Assembly: GCA_023388935.1 (NCBI GenBank)
Contig: JAEWFG010000008.1
Location: 1-64,000, forward strand
Direction of reading: 5' to 3'
DNA from: Pseudomonadota bacterium
Lineage (GTDB): Bacteria > Pseudomonadota > Alphaproteobacteria > Rhizobiales > Xanthobacteraceae
Length of the DNA: 64,000 bases
Shown here: positions 28,727-36,215 of the stretch, piece by piece
How positions within the stretch are numbered: the stretch's first letter is position 1
How the letters are laid out: every line of letters starts with the position of its first letter
Made by a program: the position numbers and the translations under genes
The notes under the pieces: model-generated
What the model saw: only the letters and a program-made list of their open reading frames with translations
What the model was told of the DNA's origin: nothing
Database searches by the model: none

Positions 28727-29109
28727 TCAGGGCGCCGGGGAGGCCAGTGGCTTGGTCTTGTCGATGACATAAACTCCAAGTACTTTCAAAGACTTGTCGC
28801 CATGGGCCTTGGCGTCATGCACGACACCTGCCGGGATCTGATGGGAATCACCGGCTTTCAGAGTTTTGTCCGGCTGACCTCGATGAGGAGATTGAGTTCG
28901 CCTTCGAGCACGTAGCCGGTTTCGATTCCGGGATGGGTATGGCGTCCGGCCGCGCCACCCGCCGGGACTTCCGCGATGGCGGTCACGGTATTGTAGCCAT
29001 CCGGGAATTCGACCTTCTGGAGCGGGGTGCGTTTGATGCCGGGCTGCTGGGCGAAGGCCGCGACGGCAAGGCCGGTGAAGGCAAGAGCGAGCAAAGTCTT
29101 TTTGAGCAT
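28727..29109 (-). pseudogene. Exported cupin-domain protein, frameshifted
   Basis: Starts well: GGAGG then ATG, signal peptide MLKKTLLALAFTGLAVAAFAQ, and a cupin motif GGAAGRHTHPGIETGYVLEGEL. The frame ends early at 28858. In the -1 frame the cupin continues (QPDKTLKAGDSHQIPAG, then HDAKAHGDKSLKVLGVYVID) to a stop at 28727-28729. The whole span is 383 bases, one short of a multiple of three, so a single base appears to be missing at about 28878-28880, where GAGGTCAG would restore the family sequence as GAGGGTCAG. Either a real pseudogene or a base-calling error in a G-run. Confidence 0.82.
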
Positions 29110-29176
29110 TGTTTCCTCCCTGGAACGGCCGACGCTAGCAGCGCCGCTGTTCCCGGCAAGGTGGCAATAGGCCTGC

Positions 29177-29950
29177 TCAGCGCTTGATGCCGTCGAACGC
29201 CGCCATGATGCCGCGCTGGAATAGCGACCAGTCGAAACCGAGCGCGATCGCGCGGTAGCCGCGGTCGACCAGCCGGTTGGCCTGTTCGGCAGTGCGGGCG
29301 ACGCCGCCGATCGGGACGCCGCTTCTGAGGATGCCGGCCTCGGCTCGCGCGACCAGGTCGAGCAGCTCCGGATCGTCCATCTGGCCGCGCTTGTTGATGG
29401 AGGTGGCGAGATCGCCGGGGCCGATGACTGCAACATCGATGCCGGGCGTCGCCATGATCTCGTCGATCCGGTTGACGGCGTCGATATGCTCGATGGTGAT
29501 CATGCAGATCATCTCGTCGTCGGCCGTGGCCATGTAGTCCGGCATCGACTGGCCCCAGCGGAACGGCGCGTGGAAGGGACCCCAGAGACGATCGCCGCGC
29601 GGCGGATAGCGCACGCTGCGCATCGCCTTCTCGGCTTCGGCTGACGTGGTGATCATCGGGAAATTGATGCCGAAGGCGCCGATGTCCATCGGCGCTTTCG
29701 CAAGCCACGGCTCGTTCGCCGCGATCCGCACCAAGGGCGTGCACGGCGTGCCGGTGGTCGCGGCGATCATTGCATGTGCTTCGGTCAATCCAATCGGGCC
29801 ATGCTCGAGATCGACGATGATCCAGTCGAGCGAACGCGCCATGATCTGCACAGTCTGCACGCTCGGGATCGTTGCGATCGCGCCGAAGGCGGGACGGCCC
29901 TCGCGCCACATCTGGCGGAGGCGGTTGAGCGGCGGGGTCGGGACCGGCAT
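29177..29950 (-). CDS. HpcH/HpaI-family aldolase
   Basis: 257-residue class II pyruvate aldolase of the HpaI/2-dehydro-3-deoxyglucarate aldolase family. Family blocks: AIATIPSVQTVQIMARSLDWIIVDLEHGP, MITTSAEAEKAMRSVRYPPRG, IEHIDAVNRIDEI and AVIGPGDLATS. These enzymes cleave or form 2-keto-3-deoxy acids with pyruvate and a divalent metal. The natural substrate cannot be told. It lies upstream of the cupin gene on the same strand (67 bases); no degradation cluster surrounds it. Confidence 0.9.
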   Translation of the reverse strand: MPVPTPPLNRLRQMWREGRPAFGAIATIPSVQTVQIMARSLDWIIVDLEHGPIGLTEAHAMIAATTGTPCTPLVRIAANEPWLAKAPMDIGAFGINFPMITTSAEAEKAMRSVRYPPRGDRLWGPFHAPFRWGQSMPDYMATADDEMICMITIEHIDAVNRIDEIMATPGIDVAVIGPGDLATSINKRGQMDDPELLDLVARAEAGILRSGVPIGGVARTAEQANRLVDRGYRAIALGFDWSLFQRGIMAAFDGIKR

Positions 29951-30010
29951 GGGTGACCTGCGGGGAGATGGCGATGGAGGAGCCTAGCAGCGCGCCGTGA
30001 ACCCGAAAAG

Positions 30011-30808
30011 TCAGGCCGGCACGCGGCCGCCGAAGAACGGCGTCAGCGTTTGCCCAAGGCCATGCACGCGGTTCGAGGTGAAGAACATCTCTGCGCCGGA
30101 TTGCACGATGCCGCCGCTGTGCGGGCCGAGCAGATCCGAGACGCGGCGGGCAATTGCGGGCGCCGGATCGATCCAGGCGACCGGCCACGGCGCGAGCATC
30201 TTAAACCGATCAAGCAGCAACGGATAATGCGTGCAGGCGAGCACGACTGTGTCGGTGCGTGCGCCCGCGTCCGCGGGATCGCCGACGAAGCAGGGAGCGA
30301 GCTCGGCGAGGATGTCGCCGTCGCTGATCGGATGGTCGCTGAGCGCGGCTTCGGCGAGCGAGGCGAGCTCGGGCGAGCCCACCAGCGTCACCTCACAACC
30401 TCGCGCGAAATCACGGATCAGCGCCTTGGTGTATTCGCGCTTCACCGTGCCCTTGGTGCCGAGCACCGAGACACGCCGGCTCTTTGACTGCGCGCAGGCC
30501 GGCTTGATCGCCGGCACCGTGCCGACGAAGGGCAGGGAATAAGCGGCGCGCAGATGCGATAGGACCAGGGTGGAGGCCGTGTTGCAGGCGATGACGATGA
30601 GGTCGGGATCATGTGCGCTAATCAGTTCCCCCATCAGCGGCACCACGCGGGCGATGATCTCATCCTCGCTGTGGTGGCCGTAGGGGAAGAAGGCGTCGTC
30701 CGCGACGTAGACGTAATGCGCGTCCGGGCGCGCGGCCACGACCTCACGGAGCACCGTGAGCCCGCCAAGGCCGGAATCGAACACGAGGATCGTCGGGGAA
30801 TTGGTCAC
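30011..30808 (-). CDS. murI: Glutamate racemase
   Basis: Makes D-glutamate for peptidoglycan. 265 residues with both catalytic cysteines in context: VIACNTAST (first half) and VLACTHYPLL (second half). The N-terminal VFDSGLGGL carries the conserved Asp-Ser. Likely cotranscribed with the aldolase downstream (60 bases) only if no terminator intervenes; none was seen. Divergent from the cytochrome b561 gene. Confidence 0.96.
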   Translation of the reverse strand: MTNSPTILVFDSGLGGLTVLREVVAARPDAHYVYVADDAFFPYGHHSEDEIIARVVPLMGELISAHDPDLIVIACNTASTLVLSHLRAAYSLPFVGTVPAIKPACAQSKSRRVSVLGTKGTVKREYTKALIRDFARGCEVTLVGSPELASLAEAALSDHPISDGDILAELAPCFVGDPADAGARTDTVVLACTHYPLLLDRFKMLAPWPVAWIDPAPAIARRVSDLLGPHSGGIVQSGAEMFFTSNRVHGLGQTLTPFFGGRVPA

Positions 30809-30978
30809 GTCGCTACCCTAACCCGTCATGGTTACCATTCGGTTTTTGGGGCGGTTTTGCGGCGGGGCCGCCCGGCGCCAATTTGGAACGATTCAATTTC
30901 ACGAATGCCGCATGTTCCCGCTATCAGCCATGCTGCGGTGCGGATCGGGACAGGCCCGCAAAACTCCGGAGAGCCGAC

Positions 30979-31530
30979 ATGATCAGAAACACAAATGCCG
31001 GCTGGGGCAGCGTCGCCCGGTGGCTGCATTGGGCCCTGGCGCTGGCCATCATCTGCATGATCGGCTTCGGCTGGTGGATGAACCACATCCCGGTGCGTCC
31101 CGACCGCCTCTTCTACCGTTCGATCCACGCCGATATCGGCTATGTGATCCTGCTGCTCACCGTGCTGCGGCTGGTCTGGCGTGTGGTCAATCCGACGCCG
31201 GCGCTGCCAGCCGAGACCTCGCGCTGGCAGAAGATCGCTGCCCAGGTCAGCCATGGCGCGCTCTATCTCGTGGTCATCCTGGTTGCGATGCTGGGCTGGG
31301 CGCATTCCGGCGCCCACTCGCCGGACTATTCGGACTTCTTCGGCCTGTTTCACGTGCCGCAATTCACCTCTCCCGACCGTGAGGCGGCGGGCGCCTATGA
31401 GGACCGCCACATCCTCTTTGCCTATGTGCTGCTTGCCCTGATCGCGGTTCACGTAGTCGCCGCCCTCTGGCACCACTTTGTCCGCCGCGATCGCGTCGTG
31501 GCGCGGATGGTGACGGACGAGGCGGGGTAG
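30979..31530 (+). CDS. Cytochrome b561-type membrane protein
   Basis: 183 residues, four TM helices, bacterial b561 (YodB/YceJ-like) fold. Histidines expected to ligate haem b lie in GSVARWLHWALAL (helix 1), SIHADIGYVILLL (helix 2), AQVSHGALYLVV (helix 3) and AVHVVAALWHHFV (helix 4). Probably moves electrons between quinone and a periplasmic or unknown partner; some relatives oxidise superoxide. GGAGAG precedes the ATG. Divergent from murI. Confidence 0.9.
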   Translation: MIRNTNAGWGSVARWLHWALALAIICMIGFGWWMNHIPVRPDRLFYRSIHADIGYVILLLTVLRLVWRVVNPTPALPAETSRWQKIAAQVSHGALYLVVILVAMLGWAHSGAHSPDYSDFFGLFHVPQFTSPDREAAGAYEDRHILFAYVLLALIAVHVVAALWHHFVRRDRVVARMVTDEAG

Positions 31531-31542
31531 GGAGCACTCGGC

Positions 31543-31735
31543 CCTCGTGTCCCGGACGCGCTGCAACGCCCATAGCGCGTCGAAGACGCACGTGAACGCG
31601 CTTTTGGCGTTGCTGCGCAGAGCCGGGACCCACGCCGCGCGGTTTGCTCTCGGCCGCATGGGCCCCGGCTCTGCAGCGCATCGTCAAAGTGACGCTGCGC
31701 TGCGTCCGGGGCACGAGAGCGAGATGCGGCTCTCG
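31543..31735. repeat. Nested inverted-repeat intergenic element
   Basis: About 190 bases between cytochrome b561 and the GST gene. Outer arms: CTCGTGTCCCGGACGCGCTG at 31544-31563 against CGCTGCGTCCGGGGCACGAG at 31697-31716 (imperfect). Inner arms: GCGCAGAGCCGGGACC near 31615 against GGCCCCGGCTCTGC near 31661. A nested hairpin of this kind with ends reading CCCGGACGCGCTGC and GCTGCGTCCGGGGCACGAG resembles interspersed repeats in Bradyrhizobium genomes. No ORF. Confidence 0.7.
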
Positions 31736-31794
31736 CAATGACGGAGTAAGATGCGGCGTCACGGCTGATCTAGTTTACGGTCGCAGGAGGCGCC

Positions 31795-32436
31795 ATGCTC
31801 ACCGTCCACCATCTCGGCAAATCGCAGTCCGAACGCATCGTCTGGCTCTGCGAGGAGCTCGAGCTTCCCTATGAGCTGAAGCGCTACACACGTGATCCCG
31901 TCACCATCCTGGCGCCGCCCGACTACAAGGCGCTGCACCCGATCGGGGCTGCGCCCGTCATCACCGACGGCGATCTCGTGCTCGCCGAATCCGGCGCCAT
32001 CGTCGATTACGTCATGGCCAAATACGGCAATGGACGCCTCGTGCTTCATCCTGACGATCCGGATTTTGCGCAGTTCCTGTACTGGTTTCACTTCGCCAAC
32101 GGTACGCTGCAAGCCGGCATGGGACGGCTGATGATCCTGAACCGGCTCAAGCTCGCCGAAGACAATCCGATGCTGGTCGCGACCAGGGCGCGCGTCGATC
32201 GTGCCTTCGATCTCGTCGACGCGCGCGTGCGCGATGCCGAGTATCTGGCGGGCAGCACCTTCACCACGGCCGACATCATGATGGGCTTTTCGCTCACCAC
32301 GATGCGCTACTTCCAGCCCTACGATCTGGCGCGCTGCCGGAACGTGGTCCGTTATCTCGGTCGCATCGGTGCGCGGCCGGCCTATCGGCAGGCGATGGAG
32401 AAGGGGGATCCGGGGATGGCGCTGCTGCTGAGCTGA
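31795..32436 (+). CDS. Glutathione S-transferase family protein
   Basis: 213 residues. N-terminal thioredoxin-like domain (MLTVHHLGKSQSERIVWLCEE, cis-Pro segment IGAAPVITDGDLVLAESGAIVDYV) and all-helical C-terminal domain ending in the SLTTMRYF and RCRNVVRYLGRIGARPAYRQAM blocks. The N-terminal S in KSQSER may be the catalytic serine of bacterial beta/theta-like GSTs. Substrate unknown. Upstream lies a repeat element; AGGAGG precedes the start. Confidence 0.9.
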   Translation: MLTVHHLGKSQSERIVWLCEELELPYELKRYTRDPVTILAPPDYKALHPIGAAPVITDGDLVLAESGAIVDYVMAKYGNGRLVLHPDDPDFAQFLYWFHFANGTLQAGMGRLMILNRLKLAEDNPMLVATRARVDRAFDLVDARVRDAEYLAGSTFTTADIMMGFSLTTMRYFQPYDLARCRNVVRYLGRIGARPAYRQAMEKGDPGMALLLS

Positions 32437-32480
32437 GTGGTGAAGCTCAGGCGTCGCGTAAACTCGCGTCGCGGCCAGGA

Positions 32481-32711
32481 CTACTTCAGTGATCGAGTCG
32501 CAATCAGGATTTCGAAGAGGGGCCTTTTGTTCTCGTCGGTGACGTCCAGCGCGCACTCGCCGCCGGGCTGTAGCTCACCGTCCACGTCCTTGAACAGCTC
32601 ACCTGCAAAGCGCGTGGCCTCGTGCCACGCGGCTTCATCGTCGAGGAATTCCTGCCCGATTTCATCGAGGGCAGGTGGGATGTTGCGGACGTTGAAATAG
32701 TACGTTGGCAT
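32481..32711 (-). CDS. DUF6894 family protein (copy 1)
   Basis: 76 residues starting MPTYYFNVRNIPPALDEIG. Members of DUF6894 begin with M-x-x-YYF/FYF, then a short acidic domain; here EFLDDEAAWHEATRFAGELF and the closing strand KRPLFEILIATRSL. Function unknown; the family is abundant in Rhizobiales. An EcfG-like promoter ends only 8 bases upstream of the ATG. A second copy lies at 36770. Alternative upstream start codons in frame have no ribosome binding site. Confidence 0.82.
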   Translation of the reverse strand: MPTYYFNVRNIPPALDEIGQEFLDDEAAWHEATRFAGELFKDVDGELQPGGECALDVTDENKRPLFEILIATRSLK

Positions 32712-32719
32712 CTCTCGAG

Positions 32720-32744
32720 AACGCTTGCGCATGAGCCGGGTTCC
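32720..32744 (-). promoter_or_regulatory. EcfG-type promoter candidate before DUF6894
   Basis: On the minus strand GGAAC, 16 bases, CGTT: a full match to the alphaproteobacterial general-stress sigma consensus. Its -10 end is 8 bases from the ATG, so transcripts would be almost leaderless, which is a reason for caution. Confidence 0.45.
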
Positions 32745-32804
32745 TAGCCGATCGGATAGCAATTGGGAAACGTTCGAGGGCTAGTTTGGGATTCACTTGG
32801 GAGT

Positions 32805-33005
32805 TTACTTGGGCGCCTGCAATCCGGGTGACTTGACCCAGTCGTTTAGATGCGCGGCAACGTCGGCTTGTCGAGCCTTCCTTATCATTGCCTCACGCTC
32901 GGGGCCGGGCGGAAGCCTGGCGGCTTGCTCTTAGATGGCTTTTACCCAGGCTGAGAGGCGATCTTCCAAAGTGGCCTGCTGCGTGAAACGACGCCGGTTC
33001 AACAT
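32805..33005 (-). pseudogene. Short hypothetical protein interrupted by an in-frame stop
   Basis: ATG at 33003-33005 (MLNRRRFTQQATLEDRLSAW) and stop at 32805-32807 frame a 67-codon reading that is interrupted by TAA at 32931-32933 (codon 25). The remainder (AARLPPGPEREAMIRKARQA, then HLNDWVKSPGLQAPK) continues in the same frame and resembles a short protein I know as common in Bradyrhizobium (arginine-rich start, PPGxxREAxxRKARQ, WLxSPGLxxPx ending). One C-to-T change (CAA to TAA) would explain the break. Family recall is from memory. Confidence 0.7.
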
Positions 33006-33291
33006 GGCCCAGCTCCCCGGTTTGAGTACGGCGGGAGCGCAACCGGCGTTCTCATCACCGATAAATGCCACGGGCCGCTCGGTGCTGCTTTGAAACTAAC
33101 ACGCGTGGCTGCCGGTTTCCCCAACAAAGGTTAACTCAGGCCGAGTAGTTACATGCGCATTGCGTAGGGGTGAAATGCGTAAGCAACCTTTACCGGACGC
33201 GACTTTAGCTTAGACCGCCGGCTGAGAGGTCGGTTCAGCCACCGTCTGCGGCAACTTGAACTCTCCTTGTCTGGTTGGCGTTCAATCCGCG

Positions 33292-33429
33292 TTACTTCTT
33301 CTTCGTCGTCGATCCGAAATCCGGTTGCCAGGTGGCCTCCTTGCGGCTCGGCGCCGCGGCGATCACTTTGGCTTTCTCCTTCTTCGGCTTCTTGGTTTCG
33401 CGATTGCTGCGCTGCTGGCCCTTAGCCAT
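33292..33429 (-). CDS. 45-residue Lys-rich small protein
   Basis: Starts MAKGQQRSNRETKKPKKEKA with AAAGGAG 8 bases upstream, so it is a good independent gene. It is highly basic and ends FGSTTKKK. Similar very short basic proteins are frequent in Rhizobiales; function unknown. The same frame is open upstream to 33639 without a stop, giving a 115-residue longer protein. Which form dominates cannot be decided from sequence; the strong internal ribosome binding site argues for the short one at least. Confidence 0.7.
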   Translation of the reverse strand: MAKGQQRSNRETKKPKKEKAKVIAAAPSRKEATWQPDFGSTTKKK

Positions 33430-33639
33430 GTCGTGCTCCTTTGGTGGTTCGAGTTCCTCGAGTTCGTCCGGCTGCAGCACCCGTCCACGTGGGGTGCAAA
33501 CGCGCACGTCCATGTAGCCCTCGCGCAGCAGCCTGCGTGCGAGACGAAGCGCGACCGTGGCGGTGCCGCGGCCGAGATTGGAGCTTCCGTATTCGTTGGT
33601 CCCGCTGACCAGATACGGCACGCGTGTTGCCCTAGCCAT
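33292..33639 (-). CDS. Longer 115-residue reading of the same frame
   Basis: Opens with MARATRVPYLVSGTNEYGSS and continues through a compact domain (TATVALRLARRLLREGYMDVRVCTPRGRVL, then DELEELE) before running without a stop into the 45-residue Lys-rich protein. The N-terminal part looks like a separate short protein whose own stop has been lost, or like a natural fusion. No good ribosome binding site precedes the ATG. I recognise no named family. Confidence 0.5.
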   Translation of the reverse strand: MARATRVPYLVSGTNEYGSSNLGRGTATVALRLARRLLREGYMDVRVCTPRGRVLQPDELEELEPPKEHDMAKGQQRSNRETKKPKKEKAKVIAAAPSRKEATWQPDFGSTTKKK

Positions 33640-33971
33640 TCAGGATGGTAGCTCCGTACACGAGAAGCAGAAGAAGCTCTGCACCGGTGGCACGATGCAT
33701 TCCGAGCTTCGAAAGCGCGGCATCGAACGCTCCTGCGAAGCTTCGGCGGGAGCGTGCGTGACCCTCAGTCACCGGTCGGTGCCGTCGAAAGGTGCGGTGA
33801 TCGCCGAACCCTACGCGCTTGTTGCGCAAATGGCGAGCAGTAAAGCGAAGGCCGCGCCGGCATCTTTGCTCGTCGGCGAGGGAGCGATAATGCTGGCTAT
33901 TGCCGAGTGAAGGGCGCATGGTCGTCACCGTCGGCATCGGTAGGGGCTTCACTTTGCGAAAGGCAGCGTGC
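33640..33971. other. Gap without supportable gene
   Basis: 332 bases. Both strands have open frames (for example a plus-strand frame to 33910), but none has a recognisable family, a good ribosome binding site or a hydrophobic or helical pattern that convinces. No repeat or terminator was seen. Confidence 0.4.
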
Positions 33972-34238
33972 ATGACCACCCGCTCGCGGCGAGAAGTCGT
34001 TACCTTCAGACATCCGTTTCGTATCCGCGGCATCAAGCGTCTTTTGCCCGCTGGCGTCTATCAGGTCGTTACCGACGAGGAAACGATTGAGGGATTGTCC
34101 TTCCCGGCTTGGCGTCACGTCGCCACGATGATCACGGTGCCGGCGGACGGCATGCGCGGCGCCATTGAACTGCTGTCGATCGGCTCGGTCGATCTTGCCG
34201 ATGCCCAACGGACCGACGCGAGCGCAGCCAATGACTGA
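33972..34238 (+). CDS. Hypothetical protein, 88 residues
   Basis: Start at MTTRSRREVVTFRHPFRIRG, preceded by AAAGG. The chain is a compact beta-rich domain (LLPAGVYQVVTDEETIEGL, ATMITVPADG, ELLSIGSVDLADAQR). Very similar short proteins are widespread in Bradyrhizobium, always unnamed. It overlaps the next gene by 8 bases (ATGACTGA), so the two form an operon and may act together. Confidence 0.75.
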   Translation: MTTRSRREVVTFRHPFRIRGIKRLLPAGVYQVVTDEETIEGLSFPAWRHVATMITVPADGMRGAIELLSIGSVDLADAQRTDASAAND

Positions 34239-34527
34239 ATATCCGGTCGATCTTGATAAGCATCGCGGCATGGCCGCGCAGAAGGCGACAGACCTGCGCC
34301 GCGCGTTGGCCGAGGTCGAGACCCACGTCAGGGAGCTGCGCGAGCGGGAGGCGGATCTCGAAAATCGCATGATGACGGTACCCGCAGCGTCCTGGCCGGA
34401 GGCCGCAGTGAAGGCTCGTCACCTGCTGAACCTCTATACCGCTAGCTTGCCTGCCGAGGACACGCGCCACCGCGCGCTGGTCGCAGCGCTGTTCGACGAT
34501 TTCGCCCGGCTTGGCGGGGAGGGCTGA
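34231..34527 (+). CDS. Hypothetical helical protein, 98 residues
   Basis: Starts MTEYPVDLDKHRGMAAQKAT, overlapping the upstream stop by ATGACTGA. Residues 15-45 form a strongly amphipathic helix (RRALAEVETHVRELREREAD), followed by a second helical part (AAVKARHLLNLYTAS). No signal or TM. Function unknown. Translational coupling suggests it is made in fixed ratio with the beta-rich protein before it. Confidence 0.72.
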   Translation: MTEYPVDLDKHRGMAAQKATDLRRALAEVETHVRELREREADLENRMMTVPAASWPEAAVKARHLLNLYTASLPAEDTRHRALVAALFDDFARLGGEG

Positions 34528-34628
34528 GGCGATAACGGCCGCTTGCACCCCTTCACGCGCCATGTTCGGCCCGAGCAGGATGCGGGCAGCTGGTCGCGCC
34601 AGGAAGCAATCGCGTAAAGGAGTAGGTC

Positions 34629-34907
34629 ATGTCGCTGACCAGCGGCCGCTTTATCAGCCACGAATACGACCGGATGATCGTCCGATTCTCGATGCGAGAT
34701 GGGGCCAAGGAGATTCCTTGCGCGATCTCAACGTCTGCGATGGACTATCTCGAGCGCGGCCCGCAGGCGAGGCCAGAGCAGCGAGAAGCCCAGTTCATCC
34801 GGCTGCGCGACCGCATCGAAGCCCGCGCGGCAAGCAAATATCGCGCAACGGAGTTCGAAGGAACACCACCCGGGATCGTGTTACGAGGCATCGATTTCAG
34901 GACTTAG
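34629..34907 (+). CDS. DUF1488 family protein
   Basis: 92 residues. The DUF1488 pattern is visible: YDRMIVRFSMRDGAKEIPCAIS, then a helix (AMDYLERG), then an acidic/basic helix (FIRLRDRIEARAASKY) and a closing strand. AAAGGAG precedes the ATG. Function unknown. It stands alone, 101 bases behind the previous small operon. Confidence 0.78.
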   Translation: MSLTSGRFISHEYDRMIVRFSMRDGAKEIPCAISTSAMDYLERGPQARPEQREAQFIRLRDRIEARAASKYRATEFEGTPPGIVLRGIDFRT

Positions 34908-35199
34908 TCCGATGGACACGATCAATCGCCTGCGTCAGCAGGCTTCTTGATCCCCATCGACTGAGCGCGCGTTGCCGGCAAACAGCGACGACCAGTGGCA
35001 CCCGTCTTTGCAATCCGAGAAACCCGCGATTTGGAGAAGCGTCTGCTTCAACGAAATGGGCCCCCGGTTGTCCCGAGGCCCCCTCGCAGCTAGCGGCGTT
35101 GTTGCTCGTCGCCGCCACAAGTGACGCAACTACCATGGCAATGGATCCGTGAACGCGACGTTCCTCGACGTGCAACATTCTCCCGGGACCGATTTCTCC

Positions 35200-35475
35200 T
35201 TATTCCGTCCGTGCCTTGACTTCCGGCAAGGGCGGTTTGCGCTCAAAAGGCTTCTTTTTCGGCGGCGCGGGCAGCAATCCTTCTCGGATCGCCTGCTTCC
35301 GGGCGAGCTTGCGGGCCCGGCGAATGGCTTCGGCTCTCTCGCGCGTCTTTTTTTCCGACGGCTTCTCGTAGGAACGCCGCTGTTTCATTTCCCGGAAGAC
35401 GCCTTCGCGTTGCATCTTCTTCTTGAGAACGCGGAGTGCCTGGTCGACATTGTTGTCTCGGACAAGTACCTGCAA
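35200..35475 (-). CDS. rpsU: 30S ribosomal protein S21
   Basis: 91-residue S21: MQVLVRDNNVDQALRVLKKKMQ, then FREMKQRRSYEKPSEKKTRERAEAIRRARK and a Pro/Lys-rich tail. S21 is needed for base pairing of 16S rRNA with messages. The start is TTG; GAGGAGG lies 5 bases upstream, and no ATG is available at the conserved N-terminus. The position next to stress genes and divergent from cspA suggests this is a second, condition-specific S21 copy; the genome cannot be checked here. Confidence 0.93.
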   Translation of the reverse strand: MQVLVRDNNVDQALRVLKKKMQREGVFREMKQRRSYEKPSEKKTRERAEAIRRARKLARKQAIREGLLPAPPKKKPFERKPPLPEVKARTE

Positions 35476-35909
35476 TCAATCCTCCTCGATGGGGCTGCAA
35501 ATCGTGGCGCGTCCTGCATGGCAGCCAATTGCGCAGAAGCTTCATTGTGATGTCGAGGATGTCGGCGGCGACATTCGTCGCGGCTTTGGAACAAGCCGAT
35601 CTGTTCGTCACGGCGACGCGGCTTGTTCGCATCGACGTGACCACCGTCGCGCAGCCCTGTCAATCGATAAAGCCCTGCTTGCACCTCGACAGGAAGTCCC
35701 TCGATCAGGCGCGACAGTTGGGTGGCTGAAGCAAATGGCTTTCTTTCCTTGCAAATTCCCGAAGGTGATATATATTGACCAAAGTTCGATCAGCCGCTGT
35801 GCCTTGTTGAATGCGCCCGCGGGCTCCTTTTCCAAAGACATCGACGAAGTTGAAGGTTATCGCGTGATTGTCACGCGGAACGCGCTCGTGCGCGCTTTGG
35901 AGAAGAAAA
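35476..35909. other. Divergent regulatory region rpsU / cspA
   Basis: 434 bases without a gene I can support. It holds the cspA promoter candidate and its long leader. Several overlapping open frames on both strands are mutual shadows. Confidence 0.5.
35749..35776 (+). promoter_or_regulatory. Sigma-70 promoter candidate of cspA
   Basis: TTGCAA (35749-35754), 16 bases, TATATT (35771-35776). Start of transcription near 35783 would give a leader of about 125 bases, similar in scale to cold-regulated csp leaders. Confidence 0.55.
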
Positions 35910-36119
35910 ATGACGACGGGTACCGTTAAGTGGTTCAACGCCCAAAAGGGCTTCGGATTTATACAGCCGGACGATGGTAGCAATGATGTGTTCGTTCACA
36001 TCAGCGCCGTCGAACGCGCCGGTCTTGCGGGTCTCGGAGAGGGCCAAAAGGTCAATTTCGAAGCCAAGACCGACAAGGTGCGCGGCAAAGTCAGCGCCGA
36101 GAACCTCTCGCTGGCTTGA
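35910..36119 (+). CDS. cspA: Cold shock protein (CspA family)
   Basis: 69-residue single cold-shock domain, an RNA/ssDNA chaperone. RNP1 and RNP2 motifs are clear: GTVKWFNAQKGFGFIQPDDG and NDVFVHISAVE. GGAGAAG precedes the ATG. It is divergent from rpsU and followed by two tandem hairpins. The long leader suggests post-transcriptional control. The gene name is used in the family sense; the genome will have several csp copies. Confidence 0.95.
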   Translation: MTTGTVKWFNAQKGFGFIQPDDGSNDVFVHISAVERAGLAGLGEGQKVNFEAKTDKVRGKVSAENLSLA

Positions 36120-36127
36120 TATCGAAG

Positions 36128-36190
36128 CGCCGTTTCACGGATGTACTGAAACGGCGTTGTGCCCGCTCGATCCCCGGATTGAGCGGGTTT
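36128..36190 (+). terminator. Tandem terminator hairpins of cspA
   Basis: First hairpin: arms 36128-36137 and 36147-36156 (10 bp, perfect, 9-base loop). Second: arms 36162-36173 and 36176-36187 (12 bp with one G-T pair) followed by TTTCGTCC. They lie 8 and 42 bases past the cspA stop. Confidence 0.7.
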
Positions 36191-36215
36191 CGTCCATTGA
36201 GGAGCGGCGTGAAGG

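Noticed and set aside
33557..33910. Plus-strand 117-codon frame in the small-gene island
   Set aside because: It overlaps the start of the minus-strand small gene, has no family, no ribosome binding site and low codon regularity.
34897..35178. Minus-strand frames upstream of rpsU
   Set aside because: Two overlapping frames of similar length, no start signal, no recognisable pattern.
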